From the NCBI GenBank assembly GCA_017307785.1, contig JAFKGI010000037.1, positions 20,502 to 84,501 of the forward strand: a stretch of DNA of 64,000 nucleotides. Reading direction: 5' to 3'. Positions 43,228 to 51,738 of the stretch are shown here, one piece after another; positions within the stretch are counted from its first letter, which is position 1; every line of letters begins with the position of its first letter. A model generated the notes under the pieces. The model worked only from the letters and a program-made list of their open reading frames with translations. It was not told the DNA's origin and did not search any database. A program made the translations under genes and the position numbers. This stretch comes from Vulcanimicrobiota bacterium (lineage in GTDB: Bacteria; Vulcanimicrobiota; Xenobia; Xenobiales; JADMJV01).

Positions 43228-43821
43228 ATGAAAGTCCTTCGGGCCGGCCCCGCGTCGGCTCCCAACACCCTGGTGCTCTTGCACGGCCGCGGCGCTACCG
43301 CCGAAAGCATCCTGAGGCTCTATCCCGAGCTCCAGTTGGGCCCGGAATGGCAGGCTCTGGCCCCCCAGGCGCCCGGAAACACCTGGTATCCCTACAGTTT
43401 TCTGGCACCTCTGGATCAGAATCAGCCCTTCTTGGACCAGGCTCTGCAAACGGTTCACGGCGCCATCGGCGACCTGCCTTCGGAGCGTGTGGCCCTGCTG
43501 GGATTCTCCCAGGGCGCCTGCCTGGCTCTGGAATACGCCGCCAGCCACCCTCGCCGCTATCAAGCGGTGATGGCTCTGACCGGCGGCCTGATCCGGCTGC
43601 AGCACCAGGGCGACCTGCACGAGACCCCCGTCTTCCTGGGGAGCGGTGATCCCGACCCCCACGTCCCCTTCTCCCGGGTCGAGGAAAGCGCAACCCACCT
43701 GCGAGCTCTCGGGGCTCAGGTGGAAGTGCGCCGCTACCCCGGCCTGCCCCATACCATCAACCAAGACCAACTCAATACCTGTCGCGGCCTGCTGACCGCG
43801 CCGAAAGGAACCCTGAAATGA
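43228..43821 (+). CDS. Phospholipase/carboxylesterase family hydrolase (MhqD-like)
   Basis: 197 residues, AAGGAG 7 nt before the ATG. Small alpha/beta hydrolase: LVLLHGRGATAESIL (oxyanion region), nucleophile Ser in LLGFSQGACLALEYA, Asp in LGSGDPDPHVP and His in YPGLPHTINQDQL. This is the compact form of the YpfH/MhqD group. In Bacillus, MhqD is produced together with MhqO under quinone stress; the same pairing and shared operator here support that role. Its end overlaps the next gene by 4 bp. Confidence 0.85.
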   Translation: MKVLRAGPASAPNTLVLLHGRGATAESILRLYPELQLGPEWQALAPQAPGNTWYPYSFLAPLDQNQPFLDQALQTVHGAIGDLPSERVALLGFSQGACLALEYAASHPRRYQAVMALTGGLIRLQHQGDLHETPVFLGSGDPDPHVPFSRVEESATHLRALGAQVEVRRYPGLPHTINQDQLNTCRGLLTAPKGTLK

Positions 43822-44714
43822 AACCCACCCTGCCCGGACTCCACCACGTCACCGCCATCACCGGCCACGCCCAGAAAAATCACGACTTCTACACCGACAC
43901 CCTGGGTCTGCGCCTGGTGAAACTGACCGTCAACTTTGATGACCCCTCCAGCTACCATCTCTACTACGGGGATGCCATCGGGAGCCCGGGCACCATCATG
44001 ACCTTCTTCGCCAGCGACAACTCCTACCCGGGCCGCATCGGAGCGGGACAGGCCACGGTCACCACCTTCGCCATTCCCACCGGCTCCTTGGACTATTGGA
44101 GGGTCCACCTACAAAATTCGGGGTTTCCCGTGAAACAGTTGGAGGTCTGGGGCAAAACCCGCCTGGAATTCGAAGACCCGGACGGCCTTCGTCTGGCACT
44201 GGTCGAGGAAGGCGACGGCGATACCGCCATCCGCGGCTTCGCCGGAGTGACCCTGGCCCAGCGGGACCCGGCCGCCAGCCACAAACTGTTGACTCAGACG
44301 TTGGGATTTCGCCTGGAGGACAGCACTCCCGAGCGCAAGCTCTACCGCACCGACCAGTCCTGGCTGGAGTTGACGACGGACGCCGGGCCGGCCGGTCGCA
44401 TGGGAGCAGGCACGGTGCACCATATCGCCTGGCGCACGCCCGACGACAACCAGCAAGCCGCCTGGCTGGCGACCCTGGACGCCCTGGGTCACCACACCTC
44501 CCCCATCATGGACCGCAACTACTTCCACTCCATCTACTTCCGCGAGCCCGGTGGCGTGCTCTTTGAAATTGCCACCGATCCGCCGGGATTCACTGTCGAC
44601 CAACCGCTCGAAGAGCTGGGCAAAAAACTGGTCTTGCCCGCCTGGCTGGAGCCCAGCCGTGATAAGATCCAGCGCTTCTTGCCCAAACTCCAACTGCCGG
44701 TGACGGCAAAATAG
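43818..44714 (+). CDS. Ring-cleaving dioxygenase, glyoxalase superfamily (MhqO/MhqA type)
   Basis: 298 residues. Two paired vicinal-oxygen-chelate modules. Start PGLHHVTAITGHAQKNHDFY, then LRLVKLTVNFDDPSSYHLYY and GSPGTIMTFF, closely follow the MhqO/MhqA family. Likely metal ligands are His in GLHHVT, His in TVHHIAWR and Glu in GGVLFEIATDPPGF. Such enzymes open hydroquinone rings or related aromatics with Fe(II) and oxygen, which detoxifies quinones. The start (ATG 43818) overlaps the esterase stop, so the two are made together. Confidence 0.92.
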   Translation: MKPTLPGLHHVTAITGHAQKNHDFYTDTLGLRLVKLTVNFDDPSSYHLYYGDAIGSPGTIMTFFASDNSYPGRIGAGQATVTTFAIPTGSLDYWRVHLQNSGFPVKQLEVWGKTRLEFEDPDGLRLALVEEGDGDTAIRGFAGVTLAQRDPAASHKLLTQTLGFRLEDSTPERKLYRTDQSWLELTTDAGPAGRMGAGTVHHIAWRTPDDNQQAAWLATLDALGHHTSPIMDRNYFHSIYFREPGGVLFEIATDPPGFTVDQPLEELGKKLVLPAWLEPSRDKIQRFLPKLQLPVTAK

Positions 44715-44750
44715 AGGCAGCCCGCCCCGTGGCCCAGAATCTCCTGGGTC

Positions 44751-45998
44751 ATGGGGCGGCTGTTTTTCTTGTGGTTCTGGCTGATTGCGGTTTCTTGCTG
44801 GGCCGAGCCCTACGGGTTGGCCCTGGTCGACGAACTCAAGCAACTCGACCGGCCCTCGCTGGAACTGGCGGCCGCTCCTTTGTTGAAACGCGGTGCTTCC
44901 GTAGCCATCGTGCTGGTTCGTCACGGGGATGAACGCGACGTGGTCAAACAGCTGACCCAACTGGGCCTTTGGAACCAGCGAATCTCTCCCACCGGCATCC
45001 TGGTCTACGTCAGCCTCGAGCCACGTTACAGCGAGCTCCGGGTAGGAGCCCGCTTCAGCGACGACCTGCCGCCCTCGACTCTGGAAAAGATCCGTCAAGA
45101 GTCGCTCAATCCGGCACTCAGAGAGGGACGTTATCAACCGGCGCTGGTCGAATCCCTGACGCTGCTGGAAGGCAAGCTTTCTCACAGCCTCTCCCTGAAA
45201 GACTGGATCCAGCGCGCCACCTACATTTTTCTGGGCTGGGGCTTCTTACAGCTCTTTGGTTTCTGGCAATGGCTGTCCGACGTTTTCTGGGATTCCCGGC
45301 CCGGCCAAAGCGTGCTGTGGCTCTGGAGCCTGACACCCGGGGCCCGGAAGAAAGAGCGGATCCGACTGGAAAAATGCCGCCAGCAGAACCTGGACGATCT
45401 CCAACAGCGCCGGGAGCGACTGGCGACGCTGCTTCCCCATCTCGGCCTCCTCACAGCTTTGGAGGGGCAGCAGCTCGAGCAGTTTCAGGCAGAGATCGAC
45501 CAGGCCTCCAGCCTGGACGCCCCCCGGATGGTAGACCTGCTGAAACGAATCGACACCTACAAGGACAACCTGGACAAACGAGTGTCCTCCTGGTCGCAAG
45601 CCGAGAGGACGCTGGAGACGGCCCAGAAATCCCTGCAAAAGCTCAAATCCCAACTCCGGGACCGCAAGAAGACCCGGCACATCCTGGAAACGCCCGCCTT
45701 TCAAGAACTCCAGGCGGAACTGAATCAGGAACAAGACTTGCGCGAGCGACTGCTGCGGGCGGGTGCGGAGGAGGACGAAAGAACTCGTTCCCAGGAGCGC
45801 TGCCGGCAACTGGCCCAACGGGTGCAGAGCCTCGGGGAGCGCCACTTCCCGGTCAAGAAAAGCCCTTCGCCAGTCGACACCTCGAGTTGGGGAGAGCCTT
45901 CCTCGAGTTCAACCTCCTCCAGCAGCAGCTACGACGACCTTCCCAGCTACGATCCTCCCGCTTCCTCTGATGAAAGCCGGGCCGGAGGCGACTGGTAA
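44751..45998 (+). CDS. TPM-domain membrane protein with coiled coil and Ser-rich tail
   Basis: 415 residues. Signal sequence (FFLWFWLIAVSCWAEP), then a TPM (YgcG/Psb32) fold at about 20-150: VAIVLVRHGDERDV, ISPTGILVYVSLEPRYSELR and VGARFSDDLPPSTLEKI. A hydrophobic segment at 163-185 anchors it, followed by a cytoplasmic, mostly charged helical region (195-385) that looks like coiled coil, and a tail of Ser/Asp/Tyr/Pro. TPM proteins often assist membrane repair or complex assembly; no specific role can be claimed. No clear ribosome-binding site. Confidence 0.75.
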   Translation: MGRLFFLWFWLIAVSCWAEPYGLALVDELKQLDRPSLELAAAPLLKRGASVAIVLVRHGDERDVVKQLTQLGLWNQRISPTGILVYVSLEPRYSELRVGARFSDDLPPSTLEKIRQESLNPALREGRYQPALVESLTLLEGKLSHSLSLKDWIQRATYIFLGWGFLQLFGFWQWLSDVFWDSRPGQSVLWLWSLTPGARKKERIRLEKCRQQNLDDLQQRRERLATLLPHLGLLTALEGQQLEQFQAEIDQASSLDAPRMVDLLKRIDTYKDNLDKRVSSWSQAERTLETAQKSLQKLKSQLRDRKKTRHILETPAFQELQAELNQEQDLRERLLRAGAEEDERTRSQERCRQLAQRVQSLGERHFPVKKSPSPVDTSSWGEPSSSSTSSSSSYDDLPSYDPPASSDESRAGGDW

Positions 45999-46070
45999 GC
46001 TAGCCTCCGCTGCGCGCTGCGCCTTCGTTGATGATCAAACTTTAGGCGCGCCACTACGTTGGTTCCCAAC

Positions 46071-46104
46071 CCCTGTTCGGTCCGCTTCGCTTCCCTGAAC
46101 AGGG
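46071..46104. terminator. Possible bidirectional terminator between convergent genes
   Basis: CCCTGTTC (46071-46078) pairs exactly with GAACAGGG (46097-46104) over an 18-nt loop. It sits between the ends of the TPM gene (+) and the GspF/PilC gene (-). Only TGTTTG follows on the + strand, so efficiency is doubtful. Confidence 0.4.
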
Positions 46105-46113
46105 TGTTTGAAA

Positions 46114-47220
46114 CTAGCCGATCTGCCCCAGGAAAGAGTAGAGCGGTAGGAAGATCGAGAGAATCACGGTGGCCACCAGACTGGCCACGCTGGCCAGCAG
46201 CAACGGCTCCATGGCGGCACTCATCGCGTCGACCGCGTAGTTCATCTCCAGATCGTAGTAGGCGCCTGCTCGGCCAAACATCTCCGGCATACGTGAAGCC
46301 TGTTCTCCCGCCATCACCATGTGGGCCAGCGAGGGCGGATAAATATCCGGGTTCATGGCCATGTGGTCGGACACCGGTTCACCCTCGGTGATGGTCTTCT
46401 CCATGCGCGGAGCATCCTGGATAAACTCGGGATTGCCGCTGGCCCCGGCCGCCATCCGTAGCGTGCGGGCCAGGTCCATTCCCGAAGCCAACATCGCGTC
46501 CACCGACCCGCAATAGCGGGCGCAGGCGCCTTTTTGCAACATGGTGCCGATCAAGGGAACGCGGCGCAAAAAGCGCCAGCAGGCGACCTGCCCTCGAGTC
46601 GTTTTGAGAAACTCGCGCCCGGCCGTAAAAACCACGCCTACCGTGCCCACCAACAAAAGCCAGAAGCCCGGTTGGCGTACGGCTTCGGTGATGAACATCA
46701 CGATCCGCGTAATCAGGGGCAAAGGCACGTTCATGTCCTTGAAAATCGTCAGAAAGCTGGGCAAAACCGTGTAGAACATAAACAAGGTCAGCACCACGGC
46801 CAGAATCATCACAAAACAAGGGTAGGACATGGCGGATTTCAGCCGCTCGCGCAAACGGTTGTCGCGCTCCAGCCAGTCCGAGAGACGCTCCAGAGACGAA
46901 TCCAGGTCGCCGGTGCGTTCGCCAATCTGCACCAGCGTGGTGTAAATCTTGGTGAAGATCCTGGGGTAGAAGCTCATCTGATACGAAAGCACGTGACCCT
47001 GGGACACTTTTTCGGCCAGGTCCCGGACCACTTCACCGAAGTTCGGGTACTCTTCCTGATGGGAGAGCGTCTCCAACGCCTGCACAATGGGCACGGCATT
47101 TCTCAGCATCGTCGCCAACTGTCGGCTGAAGATACAAAGAGCCTGGGGAGGGACGGTGACTTTGGCACGCCAGTCGCCGGGAGCCCCCGGAACACCGGCA
47201 CTCTGCGTGGGTACGGCCAT
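46114..47220 (-). CDS. Type II secretion / type IV pilus inner-membrane platform protein (GspF/PilC family)
   Basis: 368 residues with the two-fold T2SSF repeat: first copy about 28-150 (FSRQLATMLRNAVPIVQALE, IGERTGDLDSSLERL), second about 235-355 (CGSVDAMLASGMDLARTLRM, MVMAGEQASRMPEMF), with membrane helices at about 138-158, 185-205 and 340-362. It would sit at the base of a pilus or secretion system and be driven by a GspE/PilB ATPase. No other pilus gene is next to it, so it is an isolated or dispersed member. It lacks the small N-terminal domain that the 34669-35391 protein resembles. Confidence 0.9.
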   Translation of the reverse strand: MAVPTQSAGVPGAPGDWRAKVTVPPQALCIFSRQLATMLRNAVPIVQALETLSHQEEYPNFGEVVRDLAEKVSQGHVLSYQMSFYPRIFTKIYTTLVQIGERTGDLDSSLERLSDWLERDNRLRERLKSAMSYPCFVMILAVVLTLFMFYTVLPSFLTIFKDMNVPLPLITRIVMFITEAVRQPGFWLLLVGTVGVVFTAGREFLKTTRGQVACWRFLRRVPLIGTMLQKGACARYCGSVDAMLASGMDLARTLRMAAGASGNPEFIQDAPRMEKTITEGEPVSDHMAMNPDIYPPSLAHMVMAGEQASRMPEMFGRAGAYYDLEMNYAVDAMSAAMEPLLLASVASLVATVILSIFLPLYSFLGQIG

Positions 47221-47367
47221 TCGGGGTGGTTTGATGTCAAGTCCATTTGTCCTGGCTTAACGGTGGATTATCCGACTCCAGGACTCCTTGGAAGGGACGA
47301 GAAGTCCGTTTAAGGTCGGTGATGAATTGCCGATCTCTACGCTATCAACCATGAGGAGTCTGTCAGG

Positions 47368-50300
47368 ATGTGCGGAATCGCAGGTCTCGTTTATGAATAC
47401 CATTCAAGCGCCGCGGCCAAGGACTGGCCGTCCTTAGAAGAGGCCCTGCAGCGCCTGCGCAATTACACTCCGGACTGGAATCATCCCGATCCCGTCTTTC
47501 CCCTGCTCGACGCGGTGGAAGAGCAGCTCAGCGACATTCGCGAGTGGCCGATCTTGAGCCAGCTCTGGTCCAATCCGAGTCGCCAGGAGCAACTCCATCA
47601 AGCCGCCTTGAATCTGGAGTTTTGGGACCAGCAGCTGCAGAAAGCCACGACCTCCTCTGACCTATCCATCGCCCTGTTGGAGACCTGGAACGCCGTCAGC
47701 GTGCGCGTCCGCGACATCGGCTGGACCCTGCAGCAAGACGCCCTGGGCGGGCTGCGCCGCTGCGCCGGTCTGCTGCCACACGCCTGGCGCGATAACGCCA
47801 AAGCCTGCTTTGAAGCCTGGAAGCTGACCGTCACCCTGGAAAACATCGGGCGCATGGAAGTGCGCGGCCGCGACTCGCTGGGTTTTTCCGTTATGGTCTC
47901 CTTCCCCGACCGGGCCTCTCTGGGAGTCTGGCGCGACAAGCTGAGCGAAGCTCAGCAGCAGTTGCTCAACACCCGTCTGCAGGGCGTCGAACTGGTGGAC
48001 CAGGCGGTCGTCCTGGATGACGCCAGCGTGATCTTCGTCTACAAGGTCGCCCAGGAAGTGGGTGCGCTGGGTGACAACGTGGCTCAGATCAGTTCGCAGA
48101 TGAAAAAAGACGAACTGCTCTGGCTGGCCCTGGCCCCGGAAACCAGCCGGGTCAACGTCTTCTCGCATACCCGCTGGGCCTCCAACGGCATCATCAGCGA
48201 GCCCAACTGCCACCCCATTTCCGAATTGACGCTCAAGCAGAACGGCAAGACCAGCGCGGCCCCCTCTCCCCATCGCATCATGGTCTGCCTCAACGGCGAC
48301 GTCGACAACTACCAGGAACTGACGGCCCGCATCGCCTCCGAGACCGGCCGCACCATTCCGGCCAAGATCACCACCGACACGAAAATTATTCCGATGCTGG
48401 TGGACTACCATTTTCAAAAGTGCCAGGACATGCGCGAAGCCTTTATCAAGACCGTGCAGCAGTGCGAAGGCTCGATTGCCGTCATCATGCACAACAGCCT
48501 GGAACCCAAGCGCATCTACCTGGCCCTGCGCGGCTCCGGTCAGGCCCTCTTCGTAGGCCTGTGCCGCTATGGCTACGTTTTCGCCTCGGAACTCTACGGA
48601 GTGGTAGAGCAGACCCAGAAATTCTTCCGCATCGACGGCACCACCGAACGGGTGCCGGGCAAAGCCGATAGCGCCGGTCAGGTGGTGGTGCTGGAATCCA
48701 ACGGCGCCGGCAACCTGGAAGCGGTGGAACTGTGGTCTTTCGATGGAGAGCGCCTGCCCTGCGATAAGGTCAAACTGCACCAGGCCGAAATCACCACCCG
48801 CGACATCAACCGCGGTTCTTTCTCGCATTACCTGCTCAAGGAGATCAACGAAGCTCCGGAATCGATTCGCAAAACGCTGCGCGGCAAGTTCCAACTGGAC
48901 GCCGAGGAGCGCCAGGCGCGCATCAACCTCGACTCCAAAGTCATCCCCGATGAAGCCCTGGAGCGGCTGCGTCAGGGCAAAATTCGCAGACTGCTCTTCA
49001 TCGGCCAGGGCACGGCCGCGGTAGCCGGCCAGGCGGTGGCGGCCATCGCCTCGCGCGTGCTGGGCTCCAAACTGGCGGTGCAAGCCCTGAAGGCCACCGA
49101 ACTCTCCGGCTACTCGATGGATCAGAAGCTGGACGACGCCCTGATCGTAGCCATCTCGCAGTCCGGCACCACCACTGACACCAACCGCACCGTTGACATG
49201 GCCAAGTCGCACGGAGCCACCGTCATGGCCATTGTCAACCGGCGCAACGCTGACCTGGTCTACAAAGTGGACGGCGTGCTCTACACCAGTGACGGCCGCG
49301 ACATCGAAATGTCGGTGGCCTCCACCAAGGCCTTCTACAGCCAGGTGGTGGCCGGCTACCTGGTGACCTATCACCTGGCCAGCGTGCTGGGCCTGATGGA
49401 ACAACAGGCGCTTTACCGGGAACTGAGCGAACTGGTGCGACTGCCCGACCTGATGAAGTCGGTTCTGGCCGATCCTGGCCGCATCCGCGAATTCGCCGAG
49501 CACTGGGCCCCGGTTCGCCGCGACTGGGCCATCGTAGGCAGTGGGCCCACCCGGGCCGCCGCCGACGAGATTCGCATCAAGCTCAGCGAGCTCTGCTACA
49601 AGTCCATCGCCACCGACTACATCGAAGACAAGAAGCACATCGATCTTTCTTCTGAGCCGCTCACCCTGGTGTGCGCCGCCGGACTACCGTTGGTAGCCCT
49701 GAAGGATGCGGTCAAAGAAGTGGCCATCTTCAAGGCGCACAAGTCGGTGCCCATCGTCATCACCACCGAAGGATTCAATGCCTTCGAGCCCTATGCGGCC
49801 GGAGTTCTCTACGTGCCCAAAACCTCGGAGGCTGCCTCGGTGCTGCTCAACACCCTGGTGGGACACCTTTGGGGCTACTTCTGCGCGGGAGCCATCGATC
49901 GGGGCGCCGAGCAATTGCGTCACGCCCGGGCGCTGGCGGTGCAGGTCCTGACCGAAAGCGACAACATCGAGCTTTCTCCCAGCTTGCTGCGTCAGGTGCG
50001 CGATCTGGGACGCCGCTTCCAGGATGAGCTGTGGCGCGGCCGCTTCAACAGCAGCCTGTCGCTCGAGGTTGGCAGCAAACTGGGCGGACTCTTCCAGTAT
50101 TTCACCGGAGCCAGCTCGCTGCGCCAGTTCGCGGCCGAATTCCAGGCTCCACCCACGGCCGCCGGCGTGGCCGAGGTACTGGTCCAGTCCCTCTCGCAAG
50201 CCATCGCCGAATTGAGCCGCCCCATCGACGCCATTAAGCACCAGGCCAAGACAGTCACGGTGGGCATCTCTCGCCTCGAAGAGAGCTATGACGGTCCTCT

Positions 50301-50886
50301 CTTCGACGCCCTGCGCCAGCTGTCCATCGAGCCCGATTCGGTGCCTTACGCCGACCTGGTGACCCTGCGCGTGGTCAGTCAGGCCGTCAAAGAGGTCTCC
50401 GGCATCACCTGTTACCAGGTGGATGGTCTGGGCACCATGGGCGAAGTCACGGCCGCCTCGACCGTCAAGGTCGTCTCCAAGCTCGGCAGCGCGGCCAACA
50501 TGCGCAGCCGCGCCGACAAATCTCACGTGCTGGTGGGCACCAAAGAATGGTGCGTGCGCCGCGGTTCGACCTACATCGGGCGGGGTCGCAAAGACCAGTG
50601 CCCGATCATGATCGTGCCCAGCGCTCCCCGCGGCCAGGTGGAAAAGCTGGCGCTGCTCCACCTGGACCTGCACGAGCAACTGGCCCTGGATCACAAAGTC
50701 TCGTTGCTGCGCGACCTCTCGGGCCGCTACGAGGACGTCAAAAGCCAGGTGCTGGAAACCGACGCGGAATGGTCCGACACCGTGCTGGAAGGCATCTCGG
50801 CGGGCGACCTGATTCTGCTGCCGATGGAGCAACTGACCGAACGCGTACTTGCTTATTTTGCCAAGGGCCAGGAAGTACGGGCCTGA
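47368..50886 (+). CDS. Oversized GlmS-like amidotransferase with two SIS domains
   Basis: 1172 residues; ordinary GlmS has about 610. N-terminal Cys2 (MCGIAGLVYEY) is the glutaminase nucleophile, but 240 residues of helical insert separate it from the next conserved block, NVFSHTRWASNGIISEPNCH (260-281), and CLNGDVDNYQEL. The linker FSHYLLKEINEAPESIRKTL and SIS1 (LLFIGQGTAAVAG, AISQSGTTTDTNR, SVASTKAFYSQ) are GlmS-like. SIS2 is at 715-845. The usual GlmS end (D-x-P-R-N-L-A-K-S-V-T-V-E) is missing; a 320-residue extension of unknown type replaces it. It may make glucosamine-6-phosphate or act on another sugar phosphate. AGGAG lies about 10 nt before the ATG. Confidence 0.85.
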   Translation: MCGIAGLVYEYHSSAAAKDWPSLEEALQRLRNYTPDWNHPDPVFPLLDAVEEQLSDIREWPILSQLWSNPSRQEQLHQAALNLEFWDQQLQKATTSSDLSIALLETWNAVSVRVRDIGWTLQQDALGGLRRCAGLLPHAWRDNAKACFEAWKLTVTLENIGRMEVRGRDSLGFSVMVSFPDRASLGVWRDKLSEAQQQLLNTRLQGVELVDQAVVLDDASVIFVYKVAQEVGALGDNVAQISSQMKKDELLWLALAPETSRVNVFSHTRWASNGIISEPNCHPISELTLKQNGKTSAAPSPHRIMVCLNGDVDNYQELTARIASETGRTIPAKITTDTKIIPMLVDYHFQKCQDMREAFIKTVQQCEGSIAVIMHNSLEPKRIYLALRGSGQALFVGLCRYGYVFASELYGVVEQTQKFFRIDGTTERVPGKADSAGQVVVLESNGAGNLEAVELWSFDGERLPCDKVKLHQAEITTRDINRGSFSHYLLKEINEAPESIRKTLRGKFQLDAEERQARINLDSKVIPDEALERLRQGKIRRLLFIGQGTAAVAGQAVAAIASRVLGSKLAVQALKATELSGYSMDQKLDDALIVAISQSGTTTDTNRTVDMAKSHGATVMAIVNRRNADLVYKVDGVLYTSDGRDIEMSVASTKAFYSQVVAGYLVTYHLASVLGLMEQQALYRELSELVRLPDLMKSVLADPGRIREFAEHWAPVRRDWAIVGSGPTRAAADEIRIKLSELCYKSIATDYIEDKKHIDLSSEPLTLVCAAGLPLVALKDAVKEVAIFKAHKSVPIVITTEGFNAFEPYAAGVLYVPKTSEAASVLLNTLVGHLWGYFCAGAIDRGAEQLRHARALAVQVLTESDNIELSPSLLRQVRDLGRRFQDELWRGRFNSSLSLEVGSKLGGLFQYFTGASSLRQFAAEFQAPPTAAGVAEVLVQSLSQAIAELSRPIDAIKHQAKTVTVGISRLEESYDGPLFDALRQLSIEPDSVPYADLVTLRVVSQAVKEVSGITCYQVDGLGTMGEVTAASTVKVVSKLGSAANMRSRADKSHVLVGTKEWCVRRGSTYIGRGRKDQCPIMIVPSAPRGQVEKLALLHLDLHEQLALDHKVSLLRDLSGRYEDVKSQVLETDAEWSDTVLEGISAGDLILLPMEQLTERVLAYFAKGQEVRA

Positions 50887-50890
50887 CGGG

Positions 50891-50920
50891 TTGACAACGG
50901 CGGGCGGTACTAAGTATAGT
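50891..50920 (+). promoter_or_regulatory. Sigma70 promoter of the rpmH-rnpA cluster
   Basis: Consensus TTGACA (50891-50896), an 18-bp spacer and TATAGT (50915-50920). It is 118 bp before the rpmH ATG, directly after the GlmS-like stop. The clearest promoter in the window, and it shows that this organism uses ordinary housekeeping hexamers. The leader of about 110 nt has short G/C-rich inverted segments but no strong hairpin. Confidence 0.8.
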
Positions 50921-51038
50921 GTCCGCTCAGCCAGCCCTGGGGCTTTGCCGATAGCTCGGTAAAAGCATGGGCCGGCGAGGTAGACTCGCAGTTGTCAAGA
51001 GACTTTACGGCAAAGCTCCTTGGCGGAGGAACGAATAG

Positions 51039-51173
51039 ATGAAACGCACTTATCAACCGAAAAAGAAGACTCGCAAAACCGAGCACGGATTCTTCAAGCG
51101 CATGAGCACTCCGGGCGGCCGCAAGGTTCTGTCCCGCCGCCGAGCCAAGGGACGGGCACGCCTCTCCTACTAA
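51039..51173 (+). CDS. rpmH: Ribosomal protein bL34
   Basis: 44 residues, MKRTYQPKKKTRKTEHGFFK followed by a basic tail ending RRAKGRARLSY, the full bL34 pattern with K-R-T-x-Q-P and H-G-F. A GGAGG site lies 8 nt upstream. Structural protein of the 50S subunit. It heads the conserved rpmH-rnpA-yidD-yidC cluster. Confidence 0.97.
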   Translation: MKRTYQPKKKTRKTEHGFFKRMSTPGGRKVLSRRRAKGRARLSY

Positions 51174-51176
51174 AGA

Positions 51177-51539
51177 GTGGCCTCGCTCGAGACCCTGAGA
51201 AGAAACTGGGAGTTTCAGCAAGTATTTCGCGCCGGGAAGTCAATTCCAGGGCGCGAAATTGTTTTGTACGGCCTGCGCACCAAGCGCAAGCGAACTCGTT
51301 TCGGTTTCTCCATCAGCAAGAAAGTGGGCTGCGCCGTCGTGCGCAACCAGCTTCGTCGGCGCCTTCGTGAGATCTGCCGAGCGCATCTCGTCGACCTGAA
51401 GGTCGGCTGGGACTTTGTGCTGGTCGCGCGTAGCGATGCCGCGGAGCGGGACTACTGGGCCCTGCAGACGGCTTTTCAGCAGCAAGCGCAACGGTTAGGA
51501 TGTTGGAGTGAGCAAACCCAACCTGCCGGCGCGCTGTAG
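51177..51539 (+). CDS. rnpA: Ribonuclease P protein component
   Basis: 120 residues from GTG 51177, three bases after rpmH. The RNR-type signature is GFSISKKVGCAVVRNQLRRR, with LREICR following; N-terminal LETLRRNWEFQQVFRAGKSI is normal. It binds the RNase P RNA for tRNA 5' end maturation. Its end overlaps yidD by 32 bp. Confidence 0.95.
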   Translation: MASLETLRRNWEFQQVFRAGKSIPGREIVLYGLRTKRKRTRFGFSISKKVGCAVVRNQLRRRLREICRAHLVDLKVGWDFVLVARSDAAERDYWALQTAFQQQAQRLGCWSEQTQPAGAL

Positions 51540-51732
51540 TCTGTTTTTCATCCGCTGCTATCAGGCAACCGCGCCCTTCCGCCCCCCCATGTGTCGCTTC
51601 ACACCCTCCTGTTCTGAATACACCAGGCAAGCGATTGAAAAATATGGGCTGATCAAGGGGGGATGGCTGGGCACGAAGCGAATCTGCCGATGTCAACCAT
51701 TCTATCCCGGGGGACACGACCCCGTTCCGTAA
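51508..51732 (+). CDS. yidD: Membrane protein insertion efficiency factor YidD
   Basis: 74 residues from GTG 51508, inside the rnpA end. Signature PPMCRFTPSCSEYTRQAIEK, then KGGWLGTKRICRCQPFYPGG and HDPVP. Three conserved Cys are present. A membrane-associated small helper of YidC-dependent insertion. Confidence 0.95.
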   Translation: MSKPNLPARCSLFFIRCYQATAPFRPPMCRFTPSCSEYTRQAIEKYGLIKGGWLGTKRICRCQPFYPGGHDPVP

Positions 51733-51738
51733 GATTTC

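Noticed and set aside
47221..47367. Possible glmS-type ribozyme or riboswitch before the GlmS-like gene
   Set aside because: The 147-bp leader shows no glmS ribozyme core or other riboswitch signature that I can recognise, and only weak promoter-like hexamers.
47662..49638. 658-codon minus-strand frame over the GlmS-like gene
   Set aside because: Antisense of a gene with clear glutaminase and SIS motifs; composition (Gly/Val/His-rich) is that of a complementary frame.
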